Below, in pieces: positions 15,101-28,220 of a stretch of 64,000 nucleotides of DNA. Position numbers and translations under genes: made by a program. The DNA comes from Tubulanus polymorphus (taxonomy: Eukaryota > Nemertea > Palaeonemertea > Tubulaniformes > Tubulanidae): assembly GCF_964204645.1 (NCBI RefSeq), contig NC_134030.1:3015855-3079854 (forward strand), written 5' to 3'. A model generated the notes under the pieces. The model had not been told where the DNA came from. It saw nothing but the letters and a program-made list of their open reading frames with translations, and made no database searches. Positions within the stretch are counted from its first letter, which is position 1. Each line of letters starts with the position of its first letter.

Positions 15101-18100
15101 TTTTGTAGAAAATATTTGAATTTTATTTTGTCAGTTGCTTGGAGCTCCTGACCTGACTTTTCACCGCCACCACAGTCCATGCGCACTAACTTGCAAATTG
15201 CAGTTTTAAATTCCATGATTAAAATTGAGTATACAATATGTTAGTGGAATTGATTAAGCGGCCAGATTTGCACAAATCATCAGGTCACAGTGCACGCACT
15301 ATATTCTGATATATGTAGCATGTATCAGAGATTTGCGTAGGGTAACACCTGTTACGAATGTGAATATATGATATACACTAATTAATACCATCCACGGGTA
15401 TGACACAACTCGAACTTCGATATATGATATGATTAAGGATTTACTCTTGAACGGCTCCATCTCTAATCAACAATCCGATTATCAACCCCTGTGGACAGTC
15501 ATTCATTAAACTCTAAGTCGAGAACAACCGTTTTTACATTGGAAACTTATTGTCATTGTCATCAGTTGGTATCATCACCGAGGCTTTTAAGAACAAGGGC
15601 CATCCGGAATATCCGAATAGGGGCATCACGATGTTTGTACCGATAAATCCTCCTGCGAAATTATTTATTCTGGTTTTGGCCATCTTTTTGGCCACCTTGT
15701 AACATATTGCATGACAGAATTTTCTGATTCTAAAATCAATTTTTGTAAAATATGGAGCAATTATAGATTATCAATTATAGACCAATAACGCGCAGGAATC
15801 GATGACGTCACAGTAACGGACGTTTCTTTGAAAAAGTGATGGGAGAAAGAAAAGTGTATAGACCTTTAGACCGCGAAGCCATTATTTTTGCACTGGTCGG
15901 CCCACTCTCATCTAATACTCGCCATACTCTTTAGAATGTTTGTCTAAGATGATTACGCAACACGCAATCTCTTGCTCGATATTGTCGCAATTAGTAATGT
16001 AAATATATATTTATTATTGAATGCTATGTGAAACTATGGAGTCTATAACGAAGAATCCGTGGTTTAACCTATCGTTTGCTAAATTTGTTTTAACGAGATT
16101 CCGCTGGAAGAATAGAAATATTTTAGATCGATGGTTGATTTCAGTTCACCCAGTCCTGGGAGTATTTGTATCCACGCTGATCTTCATCACTCTACGATCT
16201 TAGTGTACCCGGCACCTGTGGTAACGTCAGAAACTCTTGGTGAACATTGCAGTGGAGTTTCAGAGTGCATCAAGAATTTTAAATCTTTGTGATTAGATGT
16301 AATGACGTTCAAAATTGAGTAAATCATGCCCTATATGTGTGAATTCTATTATTGTATACAACTGACTGTTGAAAATTGGTAATAAAGAAAAAAAATTTCG
16401 AGTCGAGTTTGAAAATTGGCGTGACGTTTTTTCCATTGCTGTGAAGGTCATCGACGCCACGTGTCTAGGTCAATACGACATTTTACAAATTGCTTGGCCT
16501 TGACGACGACAAATAATATACATAATAATGTGACGTAATGCGCAAACGATTCTATCAGATCGATAGAATTATCATCAGTAACGATTGATATTTGTTACTG
16601 ATAGAATCTCGGTTGTAATATATTTACATCTAAGCGTGGAAACTAATTACCGAACTGGCCTTTATATATATATAGGTGCATACCGCATGGACTTTACGAG
16701 GAAGATTCTATGCTATCACGTAGAGCGCGTTTGAACGGAGGTTCGTTGCTGATTATCATTTACTCCTGTTGATCGAACGCACACAGATGTGAGATCAATT
16801 GAAGGATCTCTTCCTGTATTCACCCAGTTTAATCATCACCTGCATCAGTTCGCCAGTACGACGCTTAGTGCAGCCGTACTAACGCGTTCTCTCCCGCATC
16901 GAAAATCGATAATGCTGCTGACTCGTCTGTCATTTTGAATAATTTATGAAAGAGACGGAGCCCCATATACCGGGACACACCGCCAGGAGAAAATATCACT
17001 GCCGCCGCATACACTCATATCTTGAATATAATGGCATGCATTACATTATCACATTGTGTTGAAATACCTCGTCGAGGTGCGCGTCTTGGGCTTCCGAACA
17101 ATATCATGAAAATCATTCCGATCATGAATTTCACGGGTTCCTAATTATTTGTATTGCAAAAGAACAGAAAATATCGACAAAAAATTTCGTAAGTTTATCC
17201 AAGTAAGAAAGAAAAGTCGATGTATTAACGTTGTGGTAACGCAAATTCGTCATTCTCGGTAATAAGCCGTTAGTTCTAGGAGTCAGACACTTCTAGGAAC
17301 TAACTGATCCTGCGTGATTATGCGGTTAGACGACGCACGATTTTGCATATTTCGACTACGATCGTGGTCTATTTTTGTCAACGTTAATTGTAGGGAAATT
17401 TCCTAAAATAGACGAAAAATGGGTTTGTGTACTATCCGAACTTTAGCCCGATGGCACATTATTCTATTTGGTGAATAGGGACAAAGGAAATTGCGGGTGA
17501 CACGCGTCCTAAATATCCAGTCACCTGATGAGCAAATGCTACTTTGTCTTTTTCCCACGTCACGCGTGTGGGCCGGGCCTGAACCGAATCTCTATATTAC
17601 AGAGATAAATCATTCACAAACCATTTTACGAAAACCAGATGCGCCGCTACAAAAAGTTAACAACGCTAAAAAATTCACGCCTCGCAGGCTCGATAAAAAT
17701 GCCGTAAATTGGAGTAAATATTGATTGAGTAAGCGTTGAGGTTCAATATCTTTTTTTAATAAATGAAAAGCAAACAACAGTGAATTAAACAAGTCAAAAC
17801 CTTCTCCCACTGGGACTACACGAAGACAATGGAATTTAGTGAAAAACCTTCATAAAAATATTTTCAAATACTAACATTTCCCTTTTTTGGCAGATGATGA
17901 TATCGAACAAAGAATTCTAACATTTAGCATAATTACCTTTTTTGCGGCCGAGAGATACGGAATACGTTAAACCTTTGAATTCTATGTCGACCGGTCTTTT
18001 CTGAGTTCTTTGTAAGAATTTCGTTTTATTATCGCGACACAAATTGTCAATTTTCTTCAATCCGTAAGTCGGTTTACATTCGTGCAATCCATTGTTCTGA

Positions 18101-18252
18101 ATAGTTGCTCCGGCGTCCGAATCTCTGACCGCCGCCGCCGCTCCGGGTACGATTTGTATTTCGACGCTGGGTACCGGTATAGTTTGGGCGGCTTGCGCGC
18201 CCTCCGTGTCGGCCATAGTGTTCTCCGTTTTCTGACTGTTCGAATCAACCAT
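111..18252 (-). CDS. ABCG1/ABCG4-type half-transporter, 13 coding exons
   Basis: Sterol/lipid-exporting ABCG half-transporter of membranes; the family dimerises. Coding exons: 18252-17937, 10203-10086, 8397-8208, 7653-7508, 6949-6826, 6409-6295, 5749-5448, 3319-3218, 2936-2768, 1907-1807, 1340-1185, 802-684, 339-111. All junctions are GT-AG and phases agree, giving 728 codons plus TAG (human ABCG1 is about 680). Visible order is nucleotide-binding domain then membrane domain: Walker A GPSGAGKS (128-135), Q-loop YIMQDD (174), signature LSGGQ (229-233), Walker B VMFFDEPT (249-256), H-loop CTIHQPS (His286), a low-complexity Asn/Asp linker, then the [12 protein letters not shown] segment, TM helices including [16 protein letters not shown], and [33 protein letters not shown]. 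Motifs match ABCG1/ABCG4 better than White/ABCG2. The start is the first ATG of a long open exon followed by Ala/Thr-rich sequence. Intron 1 is 7.7 kb. ABCG1 versus ABCG4 is not resolved. Confidence 0.95.
4470..4850. repeat. 75-bp minisatellite, about 5 copies
   Basis: Five diverged tandem units spaced 74-76 bases; TCCTACTG marks unit starts at 4473, 4548, 4622 and 4698. Each holds two short direct repeats of the form CTAGTGGATCC / CTAGTGGAATCC. It lies in an ABCG intron, with no coding potential seen. Confidence 0.8.
4960..5022 (-). CDS. Candidate 63-nt optional linker exon of the ABCG gene
   Basis: An open 63-base segment lies between a CCAG acceptor and a GTAAAT donor in the intron between the linker exon (ends 5448) and the LTQF exon (starts 3319). 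It is phase 0 at both ends, so it would insert 21 residues rich in Pro and Ser ([11 protein letters not shown]). The ABCG1/4 linker before the first TM helix is variable and Ser-rich, which suits this. The acceptor pyrimidine tract is weak and the same frame stays open upstream to about 5139, so the boundaries are tentative. Confidence 0.35.
7955..9000. repeat. Two copies of a dispersed intronic repeat
   Basis: About 8030-8170 and 8890-9000 share a diverged block with GAACTGAG, GTTGTCAC/GTCGTCAC, GAGGTTTGGGA, GGGTAACTTTGAT and TAGACATGGATA. The first copy lies just beyond the 3' end of ABCG exon 3. No reading frame is conserved, so this is probably a short interspersed element. Confidence 0.5.
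9451..9950. mobile_element. 500-bp palindromic foldback/MITE with TA target duplication
   Basis: The left arm (9451 to about 9655) and right arm (about 9755 to 9950) are imperfect reverse complements over roughly 200 bases. Ends are CTGTCTGTCACA and TGTGACAGACAG; further in, GACGTTTTGGTCCGTAATTTCG pairs with its complement near 9900-9925, and AGCATACGCTCGCGTAATGC meets its complement near 9760-9775. Both ends are flanked by TA, the target duplication of Tc1/mariner-type insertions. There is no transposase frame; the central 100 bases form the loop. It sits in ABCG intron 2. Confidence 0.8.
12642..12680 (-). CDS. Candidate 39-nt cassette microexon of the ABCG gene
   Basis: A 39-base open segment in ABCG intron 1 has a T-rich tract and CTAG acceptor upstream and a perfect GTAAGT donor downstream. 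It enters and leaves in phase 1, exactly like the junction it would split, so it adds 13 residues (reading about [13 protein letters not shown]) between the exon-1 end (GRKKG) and QKQILKC of exon 2. This basic/acidic insert falls where human ABCG1/4 have a short variable WRKKG-type segment, just before the Walker A strand. Use is inferred from splice signals only. Confidence 0.6.
14985..15075 (-). repeat. tRNA-derived SINE fragment
   Basis: The reverse strand reads GTGCCGTGG ... GATGCCATCAGGTTCGA, with a B-box-like GGTTCGA occurring twice (a partial duplication). The same head occurs at 44690-44765 (minus) and 44950-45030 (plus). Only the promoter-like part is recognisable. Confidence 0.5.
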
Positions 18253-18971
18253 AACGATCCGCGCTAAGCATAATTACAAACGATCCACTCGCCTCGCAGC
18301 CTAGAGCTGGTATTGAGTCGATAGAGTGGCGCGCGCGCACTCACTCGCTAGCTACCGCCGCCGTATCGATGAACGAAACGGATTTTGCCTCAAACGTCAA
18401 TATCTCAATAATTAAACCGTTATAAACAATCACACGACGCCGATAGCGCGAGATATGTCGACGTTAAACCAGGGTATGTCGAAATAGTGCTGCACGTGTT
18501 GAATTTTATCGCTATTTCAAGTGATCTCAGCTGTTTTTTAAACTATAAATAAAAAACCGCTTTGACAGCTAGGCGAACACACGTGTGCGTAATGTTTATA
18601 CTTACACGACCAATGCGCCATCTACAGGAGTATTGATGTCGAATGAAAGAAACGACCGATCGCTATCCTCACTTGCCAGGGTTTACGAATTTCGTGGTCA
18701 TTTTACGAATTCTATATTTACGAAGAGAATGTATGAATTATTTCTACAATTGATTATTTTGTCGTAACAAGTTACTGTTAAAACGCCAGAAAGAAATCAC
18801 GCTTTTCCTAATAGGACCGAACTATTTCAAGTCGTAAGTCGTGTATTGCTTCGATAGTTGTAATGTCTAGTGTCACATTTGGATAATATGTGTCTCTAGT
18901 AGTAGTCAAACGGTCGTTTCACCGTAGAATTATCGGCATCTCCTGGCTGCATCCCTGCCACTTGCCACCAG

Positions 18972-19068
18972 CAGCAGCAACAGCAGCGACAAAGATACGG
19001 TTGTAAACAGCTCGAGTATGGTGCAGCACGCGACGGCGCAGTTTTGGATTTCACACGATAAATCAGTC
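18972..19068 (+). CDS. Possible exon encoding Ser/Asn-rich extracellular-type sequence
   Basis: A pyrimidine-rich stretch ending CCACCAG precedes an open segment of about 97 bases that stops at a strong AAAG/GTAAGC donor. The frame reads SSSNSSDKDTVVNSS, then SMVQHATAQFWISHD. It carries N-glycosylation-like NSS sites. It could belong to the plus-strand membrane protein ending at 34644, but its exit phase does not join directly to the 28782 exon, so at least one more exon would be needed. The opposite strand also has an open frame, and the coordinates are approximate. Confidence 0.25.
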
Positions 19069-21461
19069 AAAGGTAAGCGATTGAAATTAGAGAAATTAAA
19101 TCGTCGATTACATTGACGACACGTTAAAACATTATCGAGCAATTCAATCACATCAGCGAAAAGCCTATTCGAGAATCGATATCATTTGAAATGTTTCACA
19201 GTCGAAGGCGTTATGAATTGATTGACGAGTTCGCTTTATTTATCGGGGAATCGACACACGTAATAAACACTCTTTCTTTTAATCAAGAGACCGTTCAGTC
19301 AATTTCTATCAACGATATGAATATCAAACGACGATTTCGTTGTTTCTTGCATCGATGAGATGATCAGAGAATGTATGAGTGCACGATGAAATCGTCGAGA
19401 ACTTTTACAAGTAGCAATAGATTTATCGCACATACTTTTTGACAGATTCTGAAACTACTGCAAACTTTCACATATTTTCGTGTCTTCTGATACGTGAAAT
19501 GATTGCGAGTAATGATGATTAATAATTTCACGCGTAGAATCGTAACGATACTCGTCGATGTTTCCCTGCGGGAAAACATTTGCGTGGATATCATTTCAAC
19601 ATCGGTGTATGATTACAAATACACACGCGTATATACATATTTCATCTTGCGGCGAAATCAGCCGTGAAACGAAATACGTAGCAAACGATTAAAGTAGTTT
19701 ATCAATATTGATACGCGAAAAATGATCAACGTGCCGTGGAAGAAAAAGCGCCCGCAATGAAACAAAGACATTCTTTCATAATTTCTGGCGTGTGTGAACC
19801 CAGTGAACCCTGACAAATAAACGATTATAATTTCTTAAATGATCAGTGGATCATACCTTTATAAATAAAACCAGCTCACTAGAAAACCTCGCCATCAGGT
19901 CGTCGAATCGAAGGTCGGGTCAAATTTTTTAATGAAGGAAAATCCCCGTTTTTAATCTATGTGAATTTTTTTATCGTGGGATCTAATTCATTATTCAACG
20001 TCCGAGTGTGGCTCTTGTCTGTTTCAAAGCGAACACCGGGTTCCATTACTCAAGAAGTCAATTATTCTGGTATCAAATATCTACTGCGAGGCCTTGAAAT
20101 GACCGGCACAAATAGGCAGCTGAACTGCAGGTTTCGATTGAACGTATCTTCCGACTCAACAATTGCAAATCCGGATTACAAGCTCTCTCGCGGCAGCTTC
20201 TATCTTCTATCGGTTTTACAGATTATGCTTTTCCGAAATAGGCAGGCCGTAGGGGGGGTTAACCCTCCATTTGGCTGATAGTGGTACTTATTTGATTTAA
20301 ACCCCTTTCCTTCTTTACCTTGGGCACACTTTCCACGAAAGGGCACTTTCATTGACGCAAAAAGGGCAGTTTCCATGCATAAGAGGGAACCAGAAAGCGC
20401 CCTTTTATATCAAATAACCCCCACACTTTAAATCTGGCTACGGGCCTGGCTAGAAGGGGAAATCCATAATCGGTAGAGACCAATCCAAAACCTGCCTAAA
20501 ACATCGCTTTTCAAGCCATTTTACACTGTCAAACAATTTGAAATAGACATTAGCTACTATCGTATTAGTGAAGATTGCACAGTCTGCATGAATTGGTATC
20601 GTGACTGGATAGTGAAAGCATAGACAGATATTTGATCAATTAACTTAATTGATGTGTACGACATTAAACGCATTTATATATATGGGTACATCGGACCAAT
20701 ACGTGATTCAAATAATGAAATCTAGTTTTGCGTTTATACAAGTGTTAGCGCTTGTCACGAAGCAACTTCGCCGAGGAGGTTTGCAGTTTCGTGTATTTTG
20801 TCGCTACCATCCTGTTGCTGGACCTGAATTTTTCTAATTAAGGCCGCGACACGTTTCTGCAATTGAATGATAATCCGATTTGAATAGCATTGACACGACG
20901 ACGACGACGACGATATACCCGCCTAGAAATTAAACACACAAGCTTTGACTGCTTTTGAAAATCCACTAGGGATTGCACAACCATATACTACTTTATCGGG
21001 AACTGCGTTAGAAATAACACAAATTACCAACTAATGCTTTTACATTATGTAGAGACCTATCTTCTTTGGGAATTCGTGTTTGTCCGAAATATCTCAATCG
21101 GTATCTGTTATCTGCCTCGATATATCGGCAAGATTCACCAGGGATTGCACCATCATTACTAGTTTATCAAAAACTGCGCCAGACATGACATAGAATATCA
21201 ATTTTACATCATGACAATACTTTTTTTTTGATGGAAATTTATATCAAATATAAATTTTCCTAAAGGAAAATAAAACTTCATGATGTGAAATTTTGTCTGA
21301 GATATATTTCTCTAATTTTCTTCGAAAAAACGCCCGATAAAAAAGTTCTACGTTTCATAAACCCGGGTTATACAGTCGCGTGGGTTGAATTCGAAAATTC
21401 CAGGGTCCACGTTATAGAGGGTCTCGGGTATCTTTACAGAAAAATAGGATAGGATTATTAC

Positions 21462-21639
21462 CTGAGTGGGAACAGCTATGATAAATTGATTGTTCGCTAA
21501 GGTGCGTGTAACATGATGATATTTCATATATAGCCAAGAAAAAGACGCACGAACTGGCGACGACGACGAGGAAATAATGAAAATCCGGAGTCTGCTTCAA
21601 ACATTCGTCAGGAAATAAGGGAAATTCTTTTTCTGTCAT
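21462..21639 (-). CDS. Possible first exon of an unknown membrane protein
   Basis: A 59-codon open segment from an ATG in moderate context (GAGAGATGA) ends in a CAG/GTAATA donor. It reads MTEKEFPLFPDE, then a hydrophobic stretch VVVASSCVFFLAI and a Cys/His-rich end. Its exit phase (1) matches ABCG exon 1, so an alternative ABCG first exon is formally possible, but that product would lack the N-terminal NBD strands. No downstream partner exon is identified. Confidence 0.2.
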
Positions 21640-24435
21640 CTCTCGCCTACTTTTTTTTCAATAACCACCACACGCGTGCGTCAAAACAATTTTCGCAATT
21701 ACCGGCTGCACCTACGTGACGAGAACCGACCGACTTACGACGTCGATTGCTTAGCTCTGATTTTGTGAATAAGTTTTCTGTTCTGCTTTAAAGTACTTAA
21801 TGATAAGATAAGAACCCACTATTTACATCTCTCATACCCGATGACGATCCTTAGTCAACGGGAGAAACGTCGTGTATTTTCTATCAAATAAATTCTTGAG
21901 TTTGAACTTTGAATTCTGTTTATACTGGATTTTATCATCTTTTTTCATTTTAGTGGATCTTATCATCTGTTCTCCACGTTTGACTATTCTACCATACTTG
22001 ATGATATTTTGTTTCTTTAGTCGAATTCGTTCTGAGTGTGGGTTTTGCTGTTTTGAACATATTCAGAATGGATAGTTTTCAATTCGATTTCAGACCTGTC
22101 CGTATTGAGGCTCGGAGCCAGTCGTGTACTCACTACTACTCAGTGAATAATTAATGGTGAACGGTGATAGCACTCATCAACTCAACACAACTGAAGATAA
22201 TGACACTTTCATCTCTCGTGCATGTCAGAAATTCCAGGCAACCGTCACAGGAAACAAAGACAATCAATCCATCTTTTCTCATTGGACGTTGAATAATTAA
22301 TAGTCGCAGAATTCGTACCCGTAAACATACCACACCTTACCCGTTACAATCATCACTAGACTGACTAGATTCCTAACTAGAAAACCGATTCTCCGAAAGT
22401 GTCATCGAACTATAACTTGCTGGAAGAGTCGGGGGTTCGTCAGTTTAAACTACTTGTAATACATGCCGAACATCAAGAATGCATTACCAGTATCCACTCG
22501 TATACCCTACTCGTGACGTTCAGGCAACGACCTCAGCCGCCACTACCGGTGCAGCCCGCGGAGGGGCAGGTTAGCTTCATTTAAAGGCCCTAAGAGTACC
22601 CTACTCGTGACGTCCTAGCAACTACCTCTGCTACAGTTTGGGCAGCCTAGTAGCAGGTCTGCTCTGCTTGGAAATCCTCCGATCCTTTGTTAGGAGACCG
22701 TGACGTGGCTTCATAAATGAAGAAAAGGCTTACCACGTCTTATCATAGCTTCTGGTAGCACCACGATGTTTAGTTCTGTGATGTCTTTACAACCATTTAT
22801 TTTCATGGACTGCAGCCAATATATAGAAGTCTCCATCCTCCTCGGTTTGTGAAGTGATCACGAATCCATTACCAGTTCCCACGAGTGTCTCATGTATAAT
22901 GAATACCTACTTATAACATTTATTACTTATTTCTGTTTTCGCCCTCAACCGTGACGTCACTCAAACTGAACAGCGGGAAAATCAATATCGCAGCCAAATC
23001 TATCGACTTTTCATGAGTTGAATCGTTTCGCTGTAGATTCCCAGACAGTCTGATATTTTCAATTCCCCCGAGAATGAATATGGAGTTGATTTGTATATTT
23101 TTGTGGCGCCAATCAAGGGTCTGGAGGTAAACTTCTCTTCTCTCTCGAACAGGAGATTTCAATCTCGTATAGAATCATCGCGCTCTGTTGAGTAGATCTC
23201 GTCGGCACCGCGCGGGTTTATTTAATCAGCGCAATAATTCAATGAGCGATGACAAGATGCGGTAAACCGTCGCGCGCGCATTAATCCGTGAATTCACGCC
23301 CGGTGCGTTCCGAAGTCAAATTCAATTGTCTCGTTTATTGAAATAGAATTACACGAATGATAGACTGAATCTTGGTACGGCTACATTTGCCAGAATCGTA
23401 GATAAGGTTGATTCTCTGCGACCGCCAGCGATATCCCGTCGAGATTCACACTTTTAGAGCAAAGACTGATGGGGACTAGTTGCACACCGCCGCTAACCAC
23501 AACGTAGTCGACTACGTGCACTCATGCAACTGATCGTGTAGTGACGTAAGCAGTCCCGAATCGATGCTAAACGCCCGCCTTAACAGACATTTCTTTAAAT
23601 CCTATCTCGATGAATCATTCTTGGGTCCGTCTTTTTTCGATCTGAAAATAGGGATTGTCCCTGTTATTTATTTGGTTGGTAAATTTCGTTTGATTTTTTG
23701 ATTGTCCGTGTTTTAGCGGTTATCTCCTTGAGCTAGGGGTTTATTTCTACGATGATATGTAAGGTAACGATTAGTCATCTCCAGGAATACTTGATATATA
23801 TATACGTAATAATTCTAAAAAAGCTAATTTTCTCTTCTATCATTCGGTATAAACAAGTCTCGTGCAGCACTTCAAACCAAAACAACGTGATTATAGTATT
23901 TCACAGGATATACTTAAATCACTTGTGGCAAAATCTACAATTTTATCGTTACTTTGTTTACCTCGGAGGGCGTGCATTTACCAGCGTCGTATCTATTAAC
24001 CGTATGATATAGACAGTGGTATAATCTGTATATACACGAGCGCAAAACGCTTTAAATAAACTCATTAGAGCTTCAATCAAAAGCTACCACAGTCTATAAA
24101 AACACTTACCACCATCTTTAATGTATATTATTATTCCACGATACAAAATAAAAAGAGCCCGAAATTTTTCCTCGGGCTAGTATTCGATATAACGACTATA
24201 CATGTAGTGCCATCGCCAGGAAAACATCATATATTTATTTTTCGTATAAATTTTTTACAGAATTAATGAATAAACATTCTCTCTGGGCAATACATCATTC
24301 TTGGAGATGACTACTAGGATGTAGTTCGAAAGTGTTCTATAAAGACTATCATTGTCTAGAAATTAGTAGTTCTAATCAATACGATTTATTGAGCCTGAAT
24401 AGAATACAAGAAATAAACCTCATGGATTTACATTG

Positions 24436-24733
<298 letters not shown>

Positions 24734-27111
24734 ATACGCATTCATAAAAACAAAATGTATTATCACAACACGAACACTTTGTTGCATCGTGATTACCACC
24801 GTTGAGTCGAGTAGATACACAATATCTGAGTAAGAATAACAAGAGAAACCGAACAATAGATTCAGCCAAAAAATGAATATTTCTGAGGTGTAAAACTGGT
24901 ATATATTTCGTGCGACGTCTGATGATGGTTTTGATAGTATTAAGCCGACACGTTGCTCGGAATATATATTTCAGTTTTACCTTAGAACTATTCATTTTTT
25001 TTCTGAATTTATTGTTGATTTTCTCTTTTTATTTCCACCGCTGTCGTTATTGAAATGTAATTTTCCGATATTTAGTCCGATGAATTGTAAGGATTAGGAA
25101 ATGAGGTCCGTATATATCGGTTATTAGCGGGTGAATTCATTGCGCGTAGTTTTATGGTCGCGTAATTTGAATTATCGATAAATCGCAGTTTCGGGCGCAG
25201 ACTCGATCGAAATTCAGTTAATAACACGACGATACTCGTGATGAAGAGATAAAGCACGATCAGGTAATAGGTTTAACGGACCTCGCGTTAATGCTCGAAC
25301 CAGACATCTTATACAAAATCAAATCCCACATTAAGATAGCAAACAAATATTCATCGGACTTCCTATTTTTATACGGTATTCCTGAAGTTGACTGTCGACG
25401 CTTTGATACAAATCATTTTAGTTCAAGGAAGCAACTAAAGATTTCACTTTTTATCTTATATTTAATCATTTGGATTTTATTTTGTCGTTAAAACACGGAT
25501 TCGGAATGTTAACAAAATATCTGATATCATAAAACGATATTATCAATGAGCTGTTGAAGAAAATGATATTTCAATCTGTAGTTATCTGCAAATATCTTAC
25601 ATCAACCTATCGAGTAAAACTGATGGCCACCGTTTCACGGTAAACGCGGACAAAGGGTTAAATACCGACAGTACCATCTTAAGAATTAACTTAAACATGT
25701 TTAGAAGAAAAGTAGCCACATTTAGAATAGATAATTAGGTTAAACCCTCAGGAGACTGGTTTTAACCTTATTATCTAAAAATAAAACTAGCGCTAATAAG
25801 GTATTTGATATCGACGCATTGTTTTTAATTAATGTTCAGTAAAGAGAAAGCCTATAAACGCTTTCCCCGCTGAAAACAAGCTGTTTATTTTATTAACGGC
25901 GTCAAAACAGTTTCACGCGATTGATTAAATCTTCGCGGCACAAACCGACGACGCTTTTCGTTAAGACCCGAAAAGCTATCATGCTACGCAATAAAATATG
26001 ATCATTCCGGCTCCCCGAAGCTTTCTGAAGCTTTTCTTGTTAAAATTGTCGATTCCTCGCCGACGTCCTATCTACACATTCTGATGTATCGGTTACCATG
26101 GAAACGACGCTAACAGCCCAGCAATTTCTGGTTCTCTTGAGCGATAACCGTGATCAAATATCATTAGCGTCACGGACGGCAATGGTCGAACGCGATATCT
26201 TACGTTGAAAGGAGCATTTCGTCGCGGAGATAAGATCAAGAGCCTCTCTATATTTAAACATTAACGTTTCCTCTTTACGGCGCGGTTTATCGCCCATTTC
26301 TGTCCGTTTACGCATAAAACCGAAACCGTTTCCACCAGAGAGGAATTCACACAGCTTCTGACCATAACGTGTATATTATTTTCTCTTCTGAATCTAGTAT
26401 AGTCTAAGGGGTAAATTACTACACCGCGATGCGAGTCGTTAATTTTGATTCGCTAAGATGAGCAGTTAGTTCGCAAGTTTGTATCCAGGGTATCTCGTAG
26501 GTCTTGTTCAAGACCCTCAAATGTTTTTGAGTTGCCCTCTTCCGAATGAGCTCTTAACTTTTTATTACCTTATAACATGTATATGCTTCGTACTTGTAAA
26601 TCAGCATCAGTATCAGCATATAAGTGAGTGACCGCTCTGCGATCGTGCACCGTTTTGATGGTATTAGAACTAGAGTAACCCGCAGTCTATAGGTAAATCG
26701 ACTAAAGCATCTGTCACAAAGTACCCTTCCCTTTTAGAACAATTTAAGAAATCTTCACATTGGCCCGTTTTTTGTTATTCTTCGCACGAGAATTCAAAAC
26801 TTTCGGTTCTCTCGCGCGAGAATTGTAAAAGTTTGGGGTTTTCTCGCTGTTCAGTTCATAAAGATTTTTCCAACCAAAATGTTTTTTTGAATACTCTCGC
26901 GCGAGATTTGTTTTCATCGTTCCCCTAGCTGTACAGAAATTATTTTTAGTATGGCCCGAATCAGCTACCATAGTTTTATGTCGTTCGATATATGGAAATC
27001 AAATATGAAATCTGCATTATTTCAAGCATCATTTATAAGAGAAAATAGATATACAATCGAACCGAAGGCAAAGAAGAAAAACAATTGAAAATCGGAAGAT
27101 GAAATATTAGT

Positions 27112-27408
27112 TTAACCCTTTCAGTGCGTCTACACCGCAGTGCGGTGTACGAATCAGTGATGGATTTTGCTAGTACACCGCACTGCGGTGTATTGATTTA
27201 ATTAGTAATTACTAATTATCTCTCTTGAAAGATGGCAGCACCTGTCAAACATAGTAAAATATTAGTGAATAACGATACACCGCGCCGCAGTGTAGACGCA
27301 CTATAGTGCTATTCCTGTTATTCAACACACTAGGGTGGAATTTTAAAGAATTTTTCAAATTATCTCCAGCACTTTAGGGTATTAATAAGTCAGCACTGAA
27401 AGGGTTAA
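27112..27408. mobile_element. piggyBac-like MITE, 297 bp with TTAA duplications
   Basis: Terminal inverted repeats CCCTTTCAGTGC (27116) and GCACTGAAAGGG (ends 27404) are each flanked by TTAA, the target duplication of piggyBac-superfamily elements. It is non-autonomous, with no transposase frame. Subterminal CACCGC-type palindromes (ACACCGCAGTGCGGTGT near 27131, ACACCGCACTGCGGTGT near 27175) and a related block near 27278 suggest repeated transposase-binding sites. Confidence 0.88.
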
Positions 27409-27987
27409 ACATGAAAAGACTCTCATCTCTGCATCGACAGTAGATCTGTTTTTGACTTTTGGGTGTGTCGTGGATATCTGAATATCTATGAATCAAACGA
27501 GAATCATAACTCATACTGCTGCTGTTTATAAATATATACGTATTTTGTTTTCAAAGTATGCACCATATACGGATAGATCGATGCATGCTAGCACACCTAT
27601 ATAGCGCACCCTCGAATCGTATTCCAACGCGCGACCTTGAGGGGTTAAATGTAACTGAACCTACAGATATGAATATTGAACGGATTTACGTTTGTATCGT
27701 ATATCGTCTGTCATCGTAAAATCAAGTGTATCAGTTAACTTCGAATCAATACATCGAAACATTAAAGCTTACTCGACTTACTCGAATCTTTACGACGCCC
27801 ATTCCTCCTATAGACGTATGAACAAATAATGCGTATATTGAGAACAGTTTGATGTTGTTTTGCGGTTTACACATTGTTGTCAGGGATCGATGTTGATTGA
27901 AGAGAGTCCTGAAGCAATCATCTCTCCGCGGGCGCTTCTTCGTCGTTCGGTAACCATGGATATAAGTCGACGCATTTCGTAGCCAAG

Positions 27988-28220
27988 CTCTCATTTCTCT
28001 CTCTCTCCCCCTCCTTCTCTCCCTCTTCTCCCCTCTTTCTCACTCTTCTCTCTCCTCTCCCTCTCTCCCTCTCTTCTCCCCTCATTCCATCTCTCTCCTC
28101 ATCTCTCATTTCTCTCTCTCTCCCCCTCCTTCTCTCCCTCATCTCCCCTCTTTCTCACTCTTCTCTCTCCTCTCCCTCTCTCCCTCTCTTCTTCCCTCAT
28201 TCCATCTCTCTCCTCTCATC
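27988..28220. repeat. CT-rich tract with 115-bp tandem duplication
   Basis: A pure pyrimidine-rich run beginning CTCTCATTTCTCTCTC at 27988 repeats almost exactly at 28103. Only a few substitutions separate the copies, so duplication is recent. Arg/Glu-rich frames on the minus strand are artefacts. Confidence 0.9.

Larger units (their letters stand above)
10204..17936. other. ABCG intron 1, 7.7 kb
   Basis: Largely non-coding. It holds the candidate microexon (12642-12680), a GTTC microsatellite (about 13960-13985), a SINE-like fragment (about 14985-15075) and two modest unresolved open frames: minus 11147-11533, 128 codons starting MAALFAVEF, and plus 17491-17724. Neither has a recognisable motif; the first is also open on the other strand, which weakens both readings. 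Confidence 0.5.

Noticed and set aside
14875-15216. 113-codon minus-strand frame
   Set aside because: It runs through a SINE fragment with a partial duplication and shows no protein-like conservation or motif.
27918-28142. Arg/Glu-rich minus-strand frame
   Set aside because: It arises from the CT-rich duplicated tract, with no splice context or motif.
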